Source of the DNA: Gammaproteobacteria bacterium
GTDB lineage: Bacteria; Pseudomonadota; Gammaproteobacteria; Pseudomonadales; Azotimanducaceae
Direction of reading: 5' to 3'
NCBI GenBank assembly: GCA_026707945.1
Contig: JAPOVV010000045.1
Span: 93,844-157,843 of the forward strand
Length of the DNA: 64,000 nt
Shown here: positions 45,788-55,091 of the stretch, in pieces
Position numbering within the stretch: position 1 is the stretch's first letter
Layout: each line of letters begins with the position of its first letter
The notes under the pieces: generated by a model
The model's input: the letters and a program-made list of their open reading frames with translations, nothing else
What the model was told of the DNA's origin: nothing
Databases searched by the model: none
Position numbers and translations under genes: made by a program

Positions 45788-46177
45788 CTATTCAATTTTG
45801 ATCGCATCCGAACGAATGCCGAAGAAGCTGTCTGCGCCATGGAAAAACCAACCCAAATGCTGGTTGCATGCCTCGCAGTAGAGGTATTGCCATACGCAAC
45901 CCGGGAACCAACTATGAGCACTTTCATCAGGACCTTCAACGGCGCACCCTAACGCTTCACTGAAGCAACGAAATTCGAACGTATTTCCGTAGGGGTTAGT
46001 CTTGATGTGTCGATGGTTACCTGCGACACTGATCGCAGTGTCTGCATGTGTAAGAACGTGTAGGCAATTGACGCACTTGACGAACTGGTCTGAGCGTTCT
46101 TCTAGCGTTTCTTGGTAGTCGTCGAGAAGTGATTCGAGTTTCGAATCCTTCTCTTTTACGATCGTCGTTTCAGACAC
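45788..46177 (-). CDS. Bacterial CULT-domain (cereblon thalidomide-binding-type) protein
   Basis: 129 residues from GTG, about the size of the single-domain bacterial cereblon homologue MsCI4 (124 aa). Zinc cysteines are Cys35/Cys38 and Cys101/Cys104. The tri-tryptophan cage is Trp90, Trp96 and Trp110, with His88, Asn61 (in NPYG) and Phe112. Spacing between all these positions equals that in human cereblon (His378, Trp380, Trp386, Cys391/394, Trp400, Phe402, Asn351). The motif HSWFPGCVWQYLYCEACNQ shows it best. CULT domains bind cyclic imides, uridine-like ligands and C-terminal cyclic-imide degrons; the bacterial role is unknown. No Lon-type or ligase domain is fused. Confidence 0.88.
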   Translation of the reverse strand: MSETTIVKEKDSKLESLLDDYQETLEERSDQFVKCVNCLHVLTHADTAISVAGNHRHIKTNPYGNTFEFRCFSEALGCAVEGPDESAHSWFPGCVWQYLYCEACNQHLGWFFHGADSFFGIRSDAIKIE

Positions 46178-46255
46178 CGACTCGGTTAGACCCCACGTTG
46201 CGTATCTAATAGTTTATTGAGTTGGAGATGCGAGTTTCTTGGGTTTCGCCGTTCT

Positions 46256-47083
46256 TCAGACGGCTTCTTGCCGAAAGAATGGCCTGTCTCCTTGCACGGT
46301 TACCCGAATTCCGCTTCTGGTTTGGGGATAGTAATCCCAAATTGCTAGGTGTTGAACGCATCGATTGTCCCACATGGCAATCGAGTTAGCTTGCCACTGA
46401 AAGCGACAGTGAAACGCAGGATTTGTAACGTGCTTAAACAACATTTCGAGTAACGCATCACTTTCCGTTCGAGACATACCTCGAATTCGCTTCGTAAACC
46501 CGGAATTGACAAACAATGCTTGCCGTCCTGTAATGGGATGGGTGCGCACGACAGGATGAACCGCGCGTGGAAATTCGCGTTGTGGCTTGTGGTCTCCGTA
46601 TTGGTGCGTATAGTCGGACACGTGATGCGCCTCTAGACCGACTAGCAGGTTTTGAATCGGTTCGCTCAAAGCTTCGAACGCGGCGTACATATTCGCGAAC
46701 AGAGTGTCGCCTCCTTTCGGTGGCACGTGATGCAGATGCAGAATCGAACCGAGTGGTGGCTCTTCATCCGCGGAGACATCCGAATGCCATGTAGCACCGT
46801 TTTGTATGTGAGAGTCTTTGTCGGTGTGGACCTTCATGAGTTCAGGATTGTCGTGCAAAAATGGTGCAGCGGGGTGAATGTGCAGTTTTCCAAAACGCCG
46901 ACCGAACTCTAGGTGTTGCTCCGGCGTAAGGTGTTGGTCACGGAAGAACAAAACCAGATGCTTCATCCATGCGTCATGAATTTGCGCAAACGTTTCCTCT
47001 GATAACGGTTCGGCTAAATCAACGCCATTGATTTCTGCGCCGATCGTAGGAGTTAGTGGTTCGACTTCGATAGCTTGGGTCAT
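46256..47083 (-). CDS. TauD/TfdA-family Fe(II)/2-oxoglutarate dioxygenase
   Basis: 275 residues. The iron ligands are His100 and Asp102 in TWHSDVSADEEPP and His245 in RCVQHLAIWDYYP; Arg256/Arg260 bind 2-oxoglutarate. N-terminal GAEINGVDLAEPLSEETF is typical of TauD. These enzymes hydroxylate taurine, sulfonates, aryloxyacids or other acids to trigger cleavage; the substrate cannot be told from sequence. Neighbouring genes are also catabolic. Confidence 0.9.
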   Translation of the reverse strand: MTQAIEVEPLTPTIGAEINGVDLAEPLSEETFAQIHDAWMKHLVLFFRDQHLTPEQHLEFGRRFGKLHIHPAAPFLHDNPELMKVHTDKDSHIQNGATWHSDVSADEEPPLGSILHLHHVPPKGGDTLFANMYAAFEALSEPIQNLLVGLEAHHVSDYTHQYGDHKPQREFPRAVHPVVRTHPITGRQALFVNSGFTKRIRGMSRTESDALLEMLFKHVTNPAFHCRFQWQANSIAMWDNRCVQHLAIWDYYPQTRSGIRVTVQGDRPFFRQEAV

Positions 47084-47308
47084 TGGTGTCTTGGCGCGTT
47101 GATTTGGTACATGCGAGTTTGCAAGTATGAACTATAGGCAGAACCGGATTACGCAACGGCCATGATTATTGAAGTGTAGCGGGTTCGGACGCGCGCTAGT
47201 TCCGATCCAGCGAGGACGTCCTCAATCGTAAATTTAGGAGGCCAGCATTGTTCTATACTGCACCAAGCGACGCACGGTCGCAGTATTACGGAATACGAAG
47301 GATCAGTA

Positions 47309-48481
47309 ATGGCAGCGTTGGACGGTATGCGCATCTTGGACATGACTCAATATGAAGCAGGTACGTCATGCACGCAGGCATTAGCGTGGATGGGTGCGGA
47401 TGTGGTGAAGGTCGAAGCGCCAGGTCGAGGGGACCCGGGGAGAGGGCCGAACGGAAATGCAGAGTATTTCATTGTTTGGAATTCGAACAAGCGTAGTGTC
47501 ACGATCGATTTAATGTCCGAGAAAGGTCGCGAGCTGTTTTTGGACTTACTACCTAAATTCGATGTCTTCGTTGAGAACTACGGACCTGGTGTTATCGAAA
47601 AGCTTGATCTCAGCTACGACGTCATGCGTGAGCGAAAACCTGACATCATCTATGCCCGTCTAAAAGGGTTCGGTTTGGAAGGACCTTGGTCGGACTACAA
47701 GTGTTACGACATGGTGGCACAAGCGGCTGCTGGAGCATTTTCGATCACGGGTGAAGCAGATGGACCACCTATGCGTCCCGGCCCAACGATGGGTGATGCG
47801 GGTACTGGCGTGCAAATGGCACTCGCTATTTGTGGTGCATACATACAGAAACAGCGAACTGGCAAAGGTCAGTTCATCGAATTGTCGATGCAAGAAGCAA
47901 TGACGTATTACCTTCGAACCGCGACATCCGGCGGTCGATTCGGAGAACGACCAGCAGGCCGATCTGGCAATGGTGGTGGTCCGTATTCGAACCTCTATCC
48001 GTGTCAGGGTGATGGGTCAAATGACTACGTTTTTGTGATGGCGGTCACCGCCAAGATGGCGGAAGCCCTTGTTGGCGTCGTTGGCGATATTGAGGAAACG
48101 GGTGTTAATAAAGAAAAGACTCGAGAAGAAAAGATGGCGTTGCTTAGAGAAAAGGTCACTGAATGGACACGCAAACGGACGAAGTATGAAGCGATGCGAG
48201 AACTCGCTGAAGCTGGCGTTCCCGCGAGTGCTGTACTAACGACGCAGGATCTCTACACAAATCCTCATTTAGTGGAGCGCGGGTTCGTTCATGAAGTGGA
48301 GCACCCGACCCACGGTGCGATCAAACTGCTCGGTTGGCCCGTGAAGATGTCTGAAAGCACCGTACCGGTCAGACCCGCTCCGAAGCTAGGCGAACACACG
48401 AATGAAGTGCTGTCTGCGGATCTGGGTTTGTCAAATAACGAGATTGAGTATCTGGCACAGAATGCCGTCATCGGTAGTTGA
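47309..48481 (+). CDS. Class III (CaiB/BaiF) acyl-CoA transferase
   Basis: 390 residues. N-terminal GMRILDMTQYEAGTSCTQAL and VVKVEAPGRGDPGR, the catalytic Asp163 in GPTMGDAGTGVQMAL and the C-terminal GWPVKMSESTVPVRPAPKLGE are typical of the formyl-CoA/carnitine-CoA transferase family. It moves CoA between carboxylic acids. It resembles the two acyl-CoA synthetases in role, but no dehydrogenase partner is beside it. An AAGGA-like site precedes the ATG. Confidence 0.92.
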   Translation: MAALDGMRILDMTQYEAGTSCTQALAWMGADVVKVEAPGRGDPGRGPNGNAEYFIVWNSNKRSVTIDLMSEKGRELFLDLLPKFDVFVENYGPGVIEKLDLSYDVMRERKPDIIYARLKGFGLEGPWSDYKCYDMVAQAAAGAFSITGEADGPPMRPGPTMGDAGTGVQMALAICGAYIQKQRTGKGQFIELSMQEAMTYYLRTATSGGRFGERPAGRSGNGGGPYSNLYPCQGDGSNDYVFVMAVTAKMAEALVGVVGDIEETGVNKEKTREEKMALLREKVTEWTRKRTKYEAMRELAEAGVPASAVLTTQDLYTNPHLVERGFVHEVEHPTHGAIKLLGWPVKMSESTVPVRPAPKLGEHTNEVLSADLGLSNNEIEYLAQNAVIGS

Positions 48482-48608
48482 AGCTCCTTACGCTGGCTCT
48501 CTTACGGAACGATCGAGCTCCAAGGTTTTCAAAACAAAGATCGGTGGTCAATAGAAGCCGACGTCAAACCTAGCATCGATCAGCGACTCATTTCAAAACG
48601 AGTTCCGC

Positions 48609-49637
48609 TCAGGGATGTGCGGTCAGTACTGCGTCCCATACGACATCCGATGCTAATTCCCCTAGTCCAGCACTCGACCACGGTGTCACATCGACTTCTC
48701 CGGTTGATACCATCCACAAGGTGTCGCCGTCGCTATCGGTTTGGAAGGGTTGAATCGCCCGTGACATTGAGCTATGTACCTGTTTAGCAACTTGATCGAG
48801 TGAGAATCTATCTGCGGATTGATTCGTAATAACAACCGTTAACGTCGTATTACCAGCAGGCGGCTGTATCTGAGTTTCCGCTGTTTCAATCATTCGTTCG
48901 ATCGCCTTTATGAAGGTGATCCGTTCACCTGTTTCTTGATCCAAATGACCACGCACGACTTGGCCGTCACGATCTACGACCGCGCCCATCGCATTCAATA
49001 CGACACATGCGAATACCTTGATACCTCCCGTCTCTGTAAACGCCGCACCTTGTCCTGCGTGTTCCATTCCGTGAAAGCCAATGGATTTCCCTACTGTTGC
49101 CGAGATGCCTGCACCGCGTGCGCCAAGTGGAAATCGGTTTGGAACGGCGTGCTCCAGTGCAGTACGACCAAGTCGTTTATCGGGATAGATGCTGTTATTG
49201 CGTATTCCGAAGTCGAAGATGATTCCGCCACTCACTAGAGGAATCGCTGTCCAGTCGGCTTTGTAGTCGTTCTTGGCGAGTAATCCCGCTGCAACGCCGC
49301 TCGCCGCTTCAAGTCCAAATAACGACCCTCCCGCGAGACTAATCGCATGGACGAATCCGTAGTCCCCGATGACTCCAGGTGATCCGCCTCGTACATCTAC
49401 GGACATTCGTGCACCTTTTGGAAAATGGAAGACGGTAGCACCTGTTGGTCCGTCTGGATATTCTGCTATACCTACGTTGAATGAGTCGAAGTCATATTCG
49501 AGTACTCGATCGCCGAATTCGGTGCTTATTCCTAAGTCAGGATCGTCATTGTTCTTAGTGGCAGTTTGGCCGTATGCGTGGTTCACGGTGAGATGAGTGA
49601 TAACGCAGAGCATTAGAAGAATCAAGTTTGTGCGCAT
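48609..49637 (-). CDS. P1-family (S58) N-terminal-nucleophile peptidase, NylC/DmpA-like
   Basis: 342 residues from the ATG giving MRTNLILLMLCVITHLTVNH, a signal peptide ending near AYGQ; the longer upstream frame lacks this. The mature sequence shows ISLAGGSLFGLEAASGVAAG, the autoprocessing/nucleophile site GNTTLTVVITNQ with Thr264 after Asn (the NylC-type nucleophile), and DGDTLWMVSTGEVD. Family members self-cleave before the nucleophile and hydrolyse short amide or beta-aminopeptide bonds, including nylon oligomers. Export suggests a periplasmic role. Confidence 0.87.
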   Translation of the reverse strand: MRTNLILLMLCVITHLTVNHAYGQTATKNNDDPDLGISTEFGDRVLEYDFDSFNVGIAEYPDGPTGATVFHFPKGARMSVDVRGGSPGVIGDYGFVHAISLAGGSLFGLEAASGVAAGLLAKNDYKADWTAIPLVSGGIIFDFGIRNNSIYPDKRLGRTALEHAVPNRFPLGARGAGISATVGKSIGFHGMEHAGQGAAFTETGGIKVFACVVLNAMGAVVDRDGQVVRGHLDQETGERITFIKAIERMIETAETQIQPPAGNTTLTVVITNQSADRFSLDQVAKQVHSSMSRAIQPFQTDSDGDTLWMVSTGEVDVTPWSSAGLGELASDVVWDAVLTAHP

Positions 49638-49820
49638 CACATGCGATAGCGTCGTTCGTAAACGACTGTGCGATCGCACAAAACGTGAATGAAGAGGTTT
49701 ATCAGAATGTCTAGGTTGTACCACGAGTATTAGCCTATCGGGAACATGGATCGCTGGTTTATTGAGTCGCTCATTTTGTACGTGCATGCATTCTGGAGCG
49801 AACCATCTTACTTCGTCGAT

Positions 49821-51029
49821 CTAGAGCAACGATCGTAGGTCGACCAAGGGATCAGCGAGTTTTCTGGCGTCGACTTCCTTTCCACAGAGCTGTCGTGAAG
49901 CCATGAACTCACGAGGGGAGTTGATCGCATCCGCGCCCACTAATACGCCCTGTTTGATGTGAAAATCAGCAAAGGTGTTCGAATTGCGATCGCCACGGGT
50001 GACGGTCTCGTCACGGTCGCCCGCAAATCCGACCATTTGTAGTTTTAGGTCGTATTGATCCGACCAGAACCAGGGGAAAGTCGCATACGATGTAGGGGTT
50101 CCCGCGATATTAGCCGCTGCAACGCGAGCTTGTTCCATGGCGTTAGGTACTGACTCGAGACGCAGTCGTCGATTGATCAACGGATTCGGATGGTTCGTAC
50201 AGTCACCAACAGCGTAGATATTGGCGTCTTCCGTTTCACAACGTTCGTTCACGCAAATCCCGTTTTCTACGCGAAGTCCTGCGTCGTCGGCTAATTCCGT
50301 ATTAGGTCGAATGCCAACACCAACGATCACTAGATTCAGGTCGATTTTGGCACCGTCTGACACTACCAGAGATGAAACTCGCCCGTCGTCGTCACCACAG
50401 ATTTCCGTCACTTGGGAGTTGAGATGGATGTCTACCCCGTGTTGTAGGTGCAAGTTTGCATAGAAGGTCGCGAGTTCTTCTGTTGCGACGCGCTTCAATA
50501 AGCGATCTTCCATTTCGACAACTGATGCGCTCATGCCGAGGTGCCGAAATGAAGCCGCAGCCTCTAATCCAATATAGCCACCGCCGATGATGCCAATCGT
50601 TGATGTATCGTCAATCTCGTTTACGATGGCATCTACATCATCTATCGTCCTTAATAGATGGACTCCGTTAAGCGTCGCACCTGGAATCGGTGGCAAAATC
50701 GGTGTCGAACCAGTCGCTAGGACGAGCTTGTCGTAGGTGAGTTCGTCTTCTCCGTCGAACTTAACTACCCGCTTGTCGCGGTCGATCATTCCTACTTTAC
50801 GACCAAGCATGAGCGTCACGTTGTTTTTCTCGTAAAACGCTTCGGGTCGTAACGTAACTCGATCTAAACCTTGCTCGCCGCGTAGATATTCCTTGGTTAG
50901 GGGCGGACGTTGGTAAGGGACATAGGATTCAGACCCGACTAGCGTGATAGGTCCTTCATACTTGAGTTGTCGGAGGCTTGCAGCAACTTGACCACCCGCG
51001 TGGCCAGCACCGACGATAACGACTGACAT
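49821..51029 (-). CDS. FAD-dependent ferredoxin/rubredoxin reductase-like oxidoreductase
   Basis: 402 residues. The FAD-binding VIVGAGHAGGQVAASL is at the N-terminus, NAD-binding IGIIGGGYIGLEAAASF near residue 145, and VGDCTNHPNP is the second FAD motif. It has the size and order of AlkT/CamA/ThcD-type reductases that feed ferredoxin to oxygenases (Pyr_redox plus reductase C-terminal domain). A matching ferredoxin or P450 is not in the window. Confidence 0.92.
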   Translation of the reverse strand: MSVVIVGAGHAGGQVAASLRQLKYEGPITLVGSESYVPYQRPPLTKEYLRGEQGLDRVTLRPEAFYEKNNVTLMLGRKVGMIDRDKRVVKFDGEDELTYDKLVLATGSTPILPPIPGATLNGVHLLRTIDDVDAIVNEIDDTSTIGIIGGGYIGLEAAASFRHLGMSASVVEMEDRLLKRVATEELATFYANLHLQHGVDIHLNSQVTEICGDDDGRVSSLVVSDGAKIDLNLVIVGVGIRPNTELADDAGLRVENGICVNERCETEDANIYAVGDCTNHPNPLINRRLRLESVPNAMEQARVAAANIAGTPTSYATFPWFWSDQYDLKLQMVGFAGDRDETVTRGDRNSNTFADFHIKQGVLVGADAINSPREFMASRQLCGKEVDARKLADPLVDLRSLL

Positions 51030-51069
51030 TAGTTGGTGTATTTAGATTGCAGATTTAATAGTCGAACGG

Positions 51070-51396
51070 CTAACGCTTAGGTCTCTCGGGAGTCGGGAAT
51101 TGGTGAATCTGAGTTCCGTCGCTCTCGGTTATTTTCGCCTCACCTACTTCGTTAACTTCATCGATTCGTTCTACGTTCGCGATAGGAATGAAAACGCGCT
51201 TCACTGAGTCAAACTCGTTCCGTAATTTGTCCTCGGTCGGATCAATTACCACCGAAGTTGGATTCGAGAACACGAAGTCTTCTAGTTCAAGAAATCCAAA
51301 TAACTCGGCCCGACCTACGCTGCGCACGAAAACGTCGAAGATTTTGCCTTGATTGTGGAACAAGACGCGGTACACGCGCTCTTGTGACTCAGCCAT
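51070..51396 (-). CDS. DUF1820-family protein
   Basis: 108 residues matching DUF1820: RVYRVLFHNQGKIFDVFVR, GFLELEDFVF, SVVIDPTEDKLRNEF and VKRVFIPIANVERIDEV. The family is restricted mainly to Gammaproteobacteria and has no assigned function; the disordered tail (ESDGTQIHQFPTPERPKR) is typical. It is transcribed towards the reductase gene, with 40 bases between them. Confidence 0.88.
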   Translation of the reverse strand: MAESQERVYRVLFHNQGKIFDVFVRSVGRAELFGFLELEDFVFSNPTSVVIDPTEDKLRNEFDSVKRVFIPIANVERIDEVNEVGEAKITESDGTQIHQFPTPERPKR

Positions 51397-51480
51397 AGGG
51401 GTATGTATTTAGGCGGGAATGAGCGGGTTTATTGTAGTTTCGTTTCTGTCGAAGACGTGAGGCTAATTATTCGATAGCCG

Positions 51481-52797
51481 TCAGAGCTCATCGAGCTCTT
51501 TTGCATCCCTAACCATGTTCCGCGTTGCGTACATCAAGCCCGCGAGTAGAACAACCAGCAATAGACTGCCAATTAGAAGGGCATAGTCCGTAGATGCGAG
51601 ACAGAGATACAGTGCCGCATAAACGCCGATCAAGAGAGCTGCGAGACTACCCGAGAACTTTGCCCGGCGAGTACTAAACCATGCGTAGCCTACGATCAGT
51701 ATGAGCAGAACAGAGGTAGCAACTAGATAAGACGCGACGAACCCGATGTGTTCCGAAAACGACAGTAACAGTAGATAGAAAAGCGCCAGTGCTGCGCCCA
51801 CGATCGCGTACTGGATTACGTGAATCTTCACTCCCGTGATCATTTCGAGACAATAAATCGAAAGCAATGTCAGTCCGACGACGAAGAAACCATATTTGAC
51901 TGCTCGAGTGACCATGCGATACAACGTAACCGGTTCATGGAACGAAAATCCCACGACACTCCCTTTCGTGACCCCCAGCCACTCGTTTTCGTCAAGTTCC
52001 GAAGCGAAACCCCGCGCCAATGCGTTTGACGTCCATTCTGCACTAAAACCTGATGGACTGATTTCGTAGCTGTCTGGGAGTTGGCGTCCTTCGAAACTCG
52101 GATGTGGCCACGAAGCGTTCATTACCAACGCGCTTTCATCGCCTACCAACGCTACCGATTGACGATTAGATCCTCGAGCGACAAGCTTCAACTGGAAGTC
52201 ACCGCCAATACACTCGGATTTGTCCAGTCTCGCTTGAACGGGCTCGCCACCCCATCCCAAACGCTGGGAGGACGGTTCAAAATCGAGTTCACGTCCGGCA
52301 AAGTGCCCGCTAAGTGAACGAATGGTCTGTGAGTATGAGAGCGCGATCTGAACCGAACAGCTTTCGATGTCGGCGATATCGACATTGCGACGTTCTGCAA
52401 ATTTCACCAAGTCATTCTTGAACGACCCGTCAAGCTGGAGAGTTGCGACATAAACCGGTTTCTTGAATATCCCTTTTTGGCGCTCTTCGTGTTCCGATGC
52501 GGATTGAACAACCAATCGTCGCGGTGCAAGGAAATAGCTTTGCGTTTGCGTGTCTCTTGTGGTTGTGTCCGCACTTGCCGTAACGGGCGTACTGACTTTC
52601 AGTCGGAGAAACGGACCTATGAGTACTTGCTCGTCGCCCCATCCCTGAGAGATTTCCGCCGAGACCTCCTGTTCGTATTCGGAACGCAGCTCTACTACGA
52701 TCCAAACCAGCGCGATCGGTACAGCGAGTGCGACTGTAAATGCGAGTACCGTAAATAGTCGGAAGGTGGGTGACGATTCGAATCTTGGGAGTTGCAT
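51481..52797 (-). CDS. creD: Inner-membrane protein CreD
   Basis: 438 residues. One N-terminal membrane span (LFTVLAFTVALAVPIALVWIV), a large periplasmic region with GQVEPVQA-type blocks (RLGWGGEPVQARLDKSECIG), then five or six C-terminal spans including YAIVGAALALFYLLLLSFSE, which is the CreD signature. CreD is linked to CreBC regulation and envelope integrity; creBC is not present here. Family length is about 450, so it is complete. Confidence 0.9.
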   Translation of the reverse strand: MQLPRFESSPTFRLFTVLAFTVALAVPIALVWIVVELRSEYEQEVSAEISQGWGDEQVLIGPFLRLKVSTPVTASADTTTRDTQTQSYFLAPRRLVVQSASEHEERQKGIFKKPVYVATLQLDGSFKNDLVKFAERRNVDIADIESCSVQIALSYSQTIRSLSGHFAGRELDFEPSSQRLGWGGEPVQARLDKSECIGGDFQLKLVARGSNRQSVALVGDESALVMNASWPHPSFEGRQLPDSYEISPSGFSAEWTSNALARGFASELDENEWLGVTKGSVVGFSFHEPVTLYRMVTRAVKYGFFVVGLTLLSIYCLEMITGVKIHVIQYAIVGAALALFYLLLLSFSEHIGFVASYLVATSVLLILIVGYAWFSTRRAKFSGSLAALLIGVYAALYLCLASTDYALLIGSLLLVVLLAGLMYATRNMVRDAKELDEL

Positions 52798-53094
52798 CGA
52801 TTGAGAAATCTAGATGACGTTGATTTAACGAGTCCGTAATAGGAGGATGCTTTCGCCTTTGACAAGAGTTCTCCTAGAGAATTGCGCAAATTGTCCTGTT
52901 CAAGGCCATTTTTAGGATTTACGCGAGCAGCTTTATCGGTGGCCGCATCACCGTTCTTCGCGTTAGCTATATGACGCTACGGCGTATGTTCTACGACACA
53001 GCTTCTGGTGTGGCAATCTCCAAATATTGATGACATTTACGCATAACAGACTTGCTCGAGCTCCGGCCCTCATATTAAACTAAACTATGCCGAT
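52798..53094. other. Intergenic region, no gene recognised
   Basis: Divergent region between creD and a small lipoprotein gene. Weak TTGCTC-N15-TATTAA (53052-53078) could be a promoter for the lipoprotein. No structured RNA was seen. Confidence 0.4.
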
Positions 53095-53403
53095 ATGAGA
53101 CTTGCTAGTGTTGGTGTAGTACTCTTGTTGTTGATGGGTTGCGCATCGCAGCCTTACCATGTCACAGCGATCGATAAGCCCTCAAGAACAATCACTTCGA
53201 CATGTTTCTATTCGAAACACTTGCGTTGCCACGTGTATGAGCACGGCGGTAAGTCAAATGAAGCGACCCAACTTTGCCGTCACTTGGGCTGGGGTGAAGA
53301 TTCACTTCGAACCGGAAAGCCTCGAGTAATCGAAAACCCTTGGGGTATCGGCGGCAGGATTGAGCAAGACTTCAAGTGTTATACAGCGCTCGCCACCAGC
53401 TAG
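53095..53403 (+). CDS. Small putative lipoprotein, unknown function
   Basis: 102 residues. Signal MRLASVGVVLLLLMGCASQP has a good lipobox (LMGC, Cys16). Four further cysteines in the mature part suggest disulfides, for example in TCFYSKHLRCHVYEHG and DFKCYTAL. No family was recognised. It stands alone, flanked by two intergenic regions of nearly 300 bases. Confidence 0.65.
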   Translation: MRLASVGVVLLLLMGCASQPYHVTAIDKPSRTITSTCFYSKHLRCHVYEHGGKSNEATQLCRHLGWGEDSLRTGKPRVIENPWGIGGRIEQDFKCYTALATS

Positions 53404-53688
53404 TAAAAGAAAACGAACACCTTTCTACTATTGCAACGTGGTTGAAGTAGACGGCGCTCTTTCCTTCATCGATTAGTAGGACTCACGGTCTGGTCCCTCA
53501 TTTCGAAATCACGGCGTTTGAGGCTCGATGCGTTCTTCTCACGTTCGACTCCATAAATTTGAAGTACGTTTGTCGATTTGCGACCCGCGTTCCGGTATTT
53601 TGAATTGGAATGACGTAGCGTAAGCAAAGCACGATCGTGCACTCTTTAGGTACACTTGCGGCTTCTCCGTCGACTGAAAAATGATCGC
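53404..53688. other. Intergenic region upstream of miaB
   Basis: No gene recognised. It contains a 12-bp palindrome GCACGATCGTGC at 53628-53639, about 50 bases before miaB. A convincing promoter pair was not found. Confidence 0.4.
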
Positions 53689-55014
53689 ATGAATCTCTTC
53701 ATCAAGACACATGGATGTCAGATGAACGAGTATGACTCGGACCGCATGGGTGATCTGCTCCGCGAGAGCCATGACGCTCAGCTAGTCTATGATCCTTCTC
53801 AAGCAGATGTCATACTGCTCAACACCTGTTCCATTCGGGAGAAAGCGCAGGAAAAGGTTTTTCATGAATTGGGTCGGTGGCGTCGATTGAAAGATTCGAA
53901 CCCGAATCTGTTGATCGGTGTTGGTGGCTGTGTCGCGAGTCAGGAAGGGTCTGCGATCACCGAACGTGCACCTTACGTCGATATGGTGTTCGGACCTCAA
54001 ACCTTGCACCGTCTGCCAGAAATGATCGATGAAGCGAACAAGCAGGTGCGGCCGGTCGTTGATATCAGCTTTCCTGAGATTGAGAAATTCGACCGGCTCC
54101 CGACACCGAATGCTGGTGGTGTGTCGGTTTATGTCACCATCATGGAAGGGTGTAGCAAGTACTGCTCGTTTTGCGTCGTACCGTATACGCGAGGTCCAGA
54201 AGTAAGTCGCGGTGTTAGCGACGTTATGCGCGAAGTCGTAAGTCTTGCCCACCAAGGGGTGCGCGAGATCAATCTGCTTGGCCAAAACGTGAATTCATAT
54301 CGAGGTGATCTAGACGGCGCTCAAGTAGATCTGGCGGAGCTGATCCATTACGTTGCGCAAATAGACGGCATTGATCGGATTCGATTTACGACCTCACACC
54401 CGATTGATTTTGGTGATCACCTTATCGAGGCATTTGCAAGTGAATCAAAACTAGTCAACCATCTGCACCTCCCGGTTCAATCCGGCTCTGATCGCGTACT
54501 CAGTGCGATGAAACGCAACCACACCATCCTCGAATACAAATCCAAGATTCGAAAGCTGCGGAAGGTACGTCCGACCATCGCACTTTCTTCGGACTTCATC
54601 GTTGGATTTCCCGGCGAGTCTGAAGAAGACTTTCAAAAGACGATGGACCTGGTTGAAGAGCTGGACTTCGACACCTCATTCAGTTTTATTTATAGTGCGC
54701 GACCTGGTACCCCCGCAGCTGATCTAGCGGATGAAACATCTTCGGAGATAAAGAAAGAGCGATTGCAGCGTTTGCAGGATCGACTGCGGATGCAAGCAGA
54801 ACGGCATGGGGACCGGTTGCAAGGCACGGTACAGACAGTGCTCGTGCATGGACCGTCAAAACGCGATCCGAACTATTGGCAGGGACGCACCGAATGTAAT
54901 CGGGTCGTGAACTTCGCCGGGGAACCAATCGGTGACTTCGTGCAGCTGCGCATCGACGAAGCATTACCTAATTCGCTTCGCGGTACATTGGTTCAAGAAT
55001 CTATCAACGTCTAA
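53689..55014 (+). CDS. miaB: tRNA-2-methylthio-N6-dimethylallyladenosine synthase
   Basis: 441 residues from the ATG giving [18 protein letters not shown]; codons upstream are not family-like. The UPF0004 domain cysteines ([28 protein letters not shown]), the radical-SAM motif [15 protein letters not shown] (CxxxCxxC) and a C-terminal TRAM domain are present. It adds the methylthio group to i6A37 of tRNAs reading UNN codons. It is immediately followed by a cyclase-family gene whose long frame overlaps its stop. Confidence 0.96.
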   Translation: MNLFIKTHGCQMNEYDSDRMGDLLRESHDAQLVYDPSQADVILLNTCSIREKAQEKVFHELGRWRRLKDSNPNLLIGVGGCVASQEGSAITERAPYVDMVFGPQTLHRLPEMIDEANKQVRPVVDISFPEIEKFDRLPTPNAGGVSVYVTIMEGCSKYCSFCVVPYTRGPEVSRGVSDVMREVVSLAHQGVREINLLGQNVNSYRGDLDGAQVDLAELIHYVAQIDGIDRIRFTTSHPIDFGDHLIEAFASESKLVNHLHLPVQSGSDRVLSAMKRNHTILEYKSKIRKLRKVRPTIALSSDFIVGFPGESEEDFQKTMDLVEELDFDTSFSFIYSARPGTPAADLADETSSEIKKERLQRLQDRLRMQAERHGDRLQGTVQTVLVHGPSKRDPNYWQGRTECNRVVNFAGEPIGDFVQLRIDEALPNSLRGTLVQESINV

Positions 55015-55091
55015 TGCGCCGACCTTCCTTCACGAAATGTGAAGTTGAGTCGAATATGCTTAACGAACGTTACTTCTCTAAGAGTCATCAG

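Noticed and set aside
53628..53639. Palindrome GCACGATCGTGC upstream of miaB as an operator
   Set aside because: Single 12-bp palindrome without a nearby promoter pair; no evidence beyond symmetry.
53782..54285. Long open frame antisense to miaB
   Set aside because: It is a shadow of a strongly conserved gene and has no recognisable domain.
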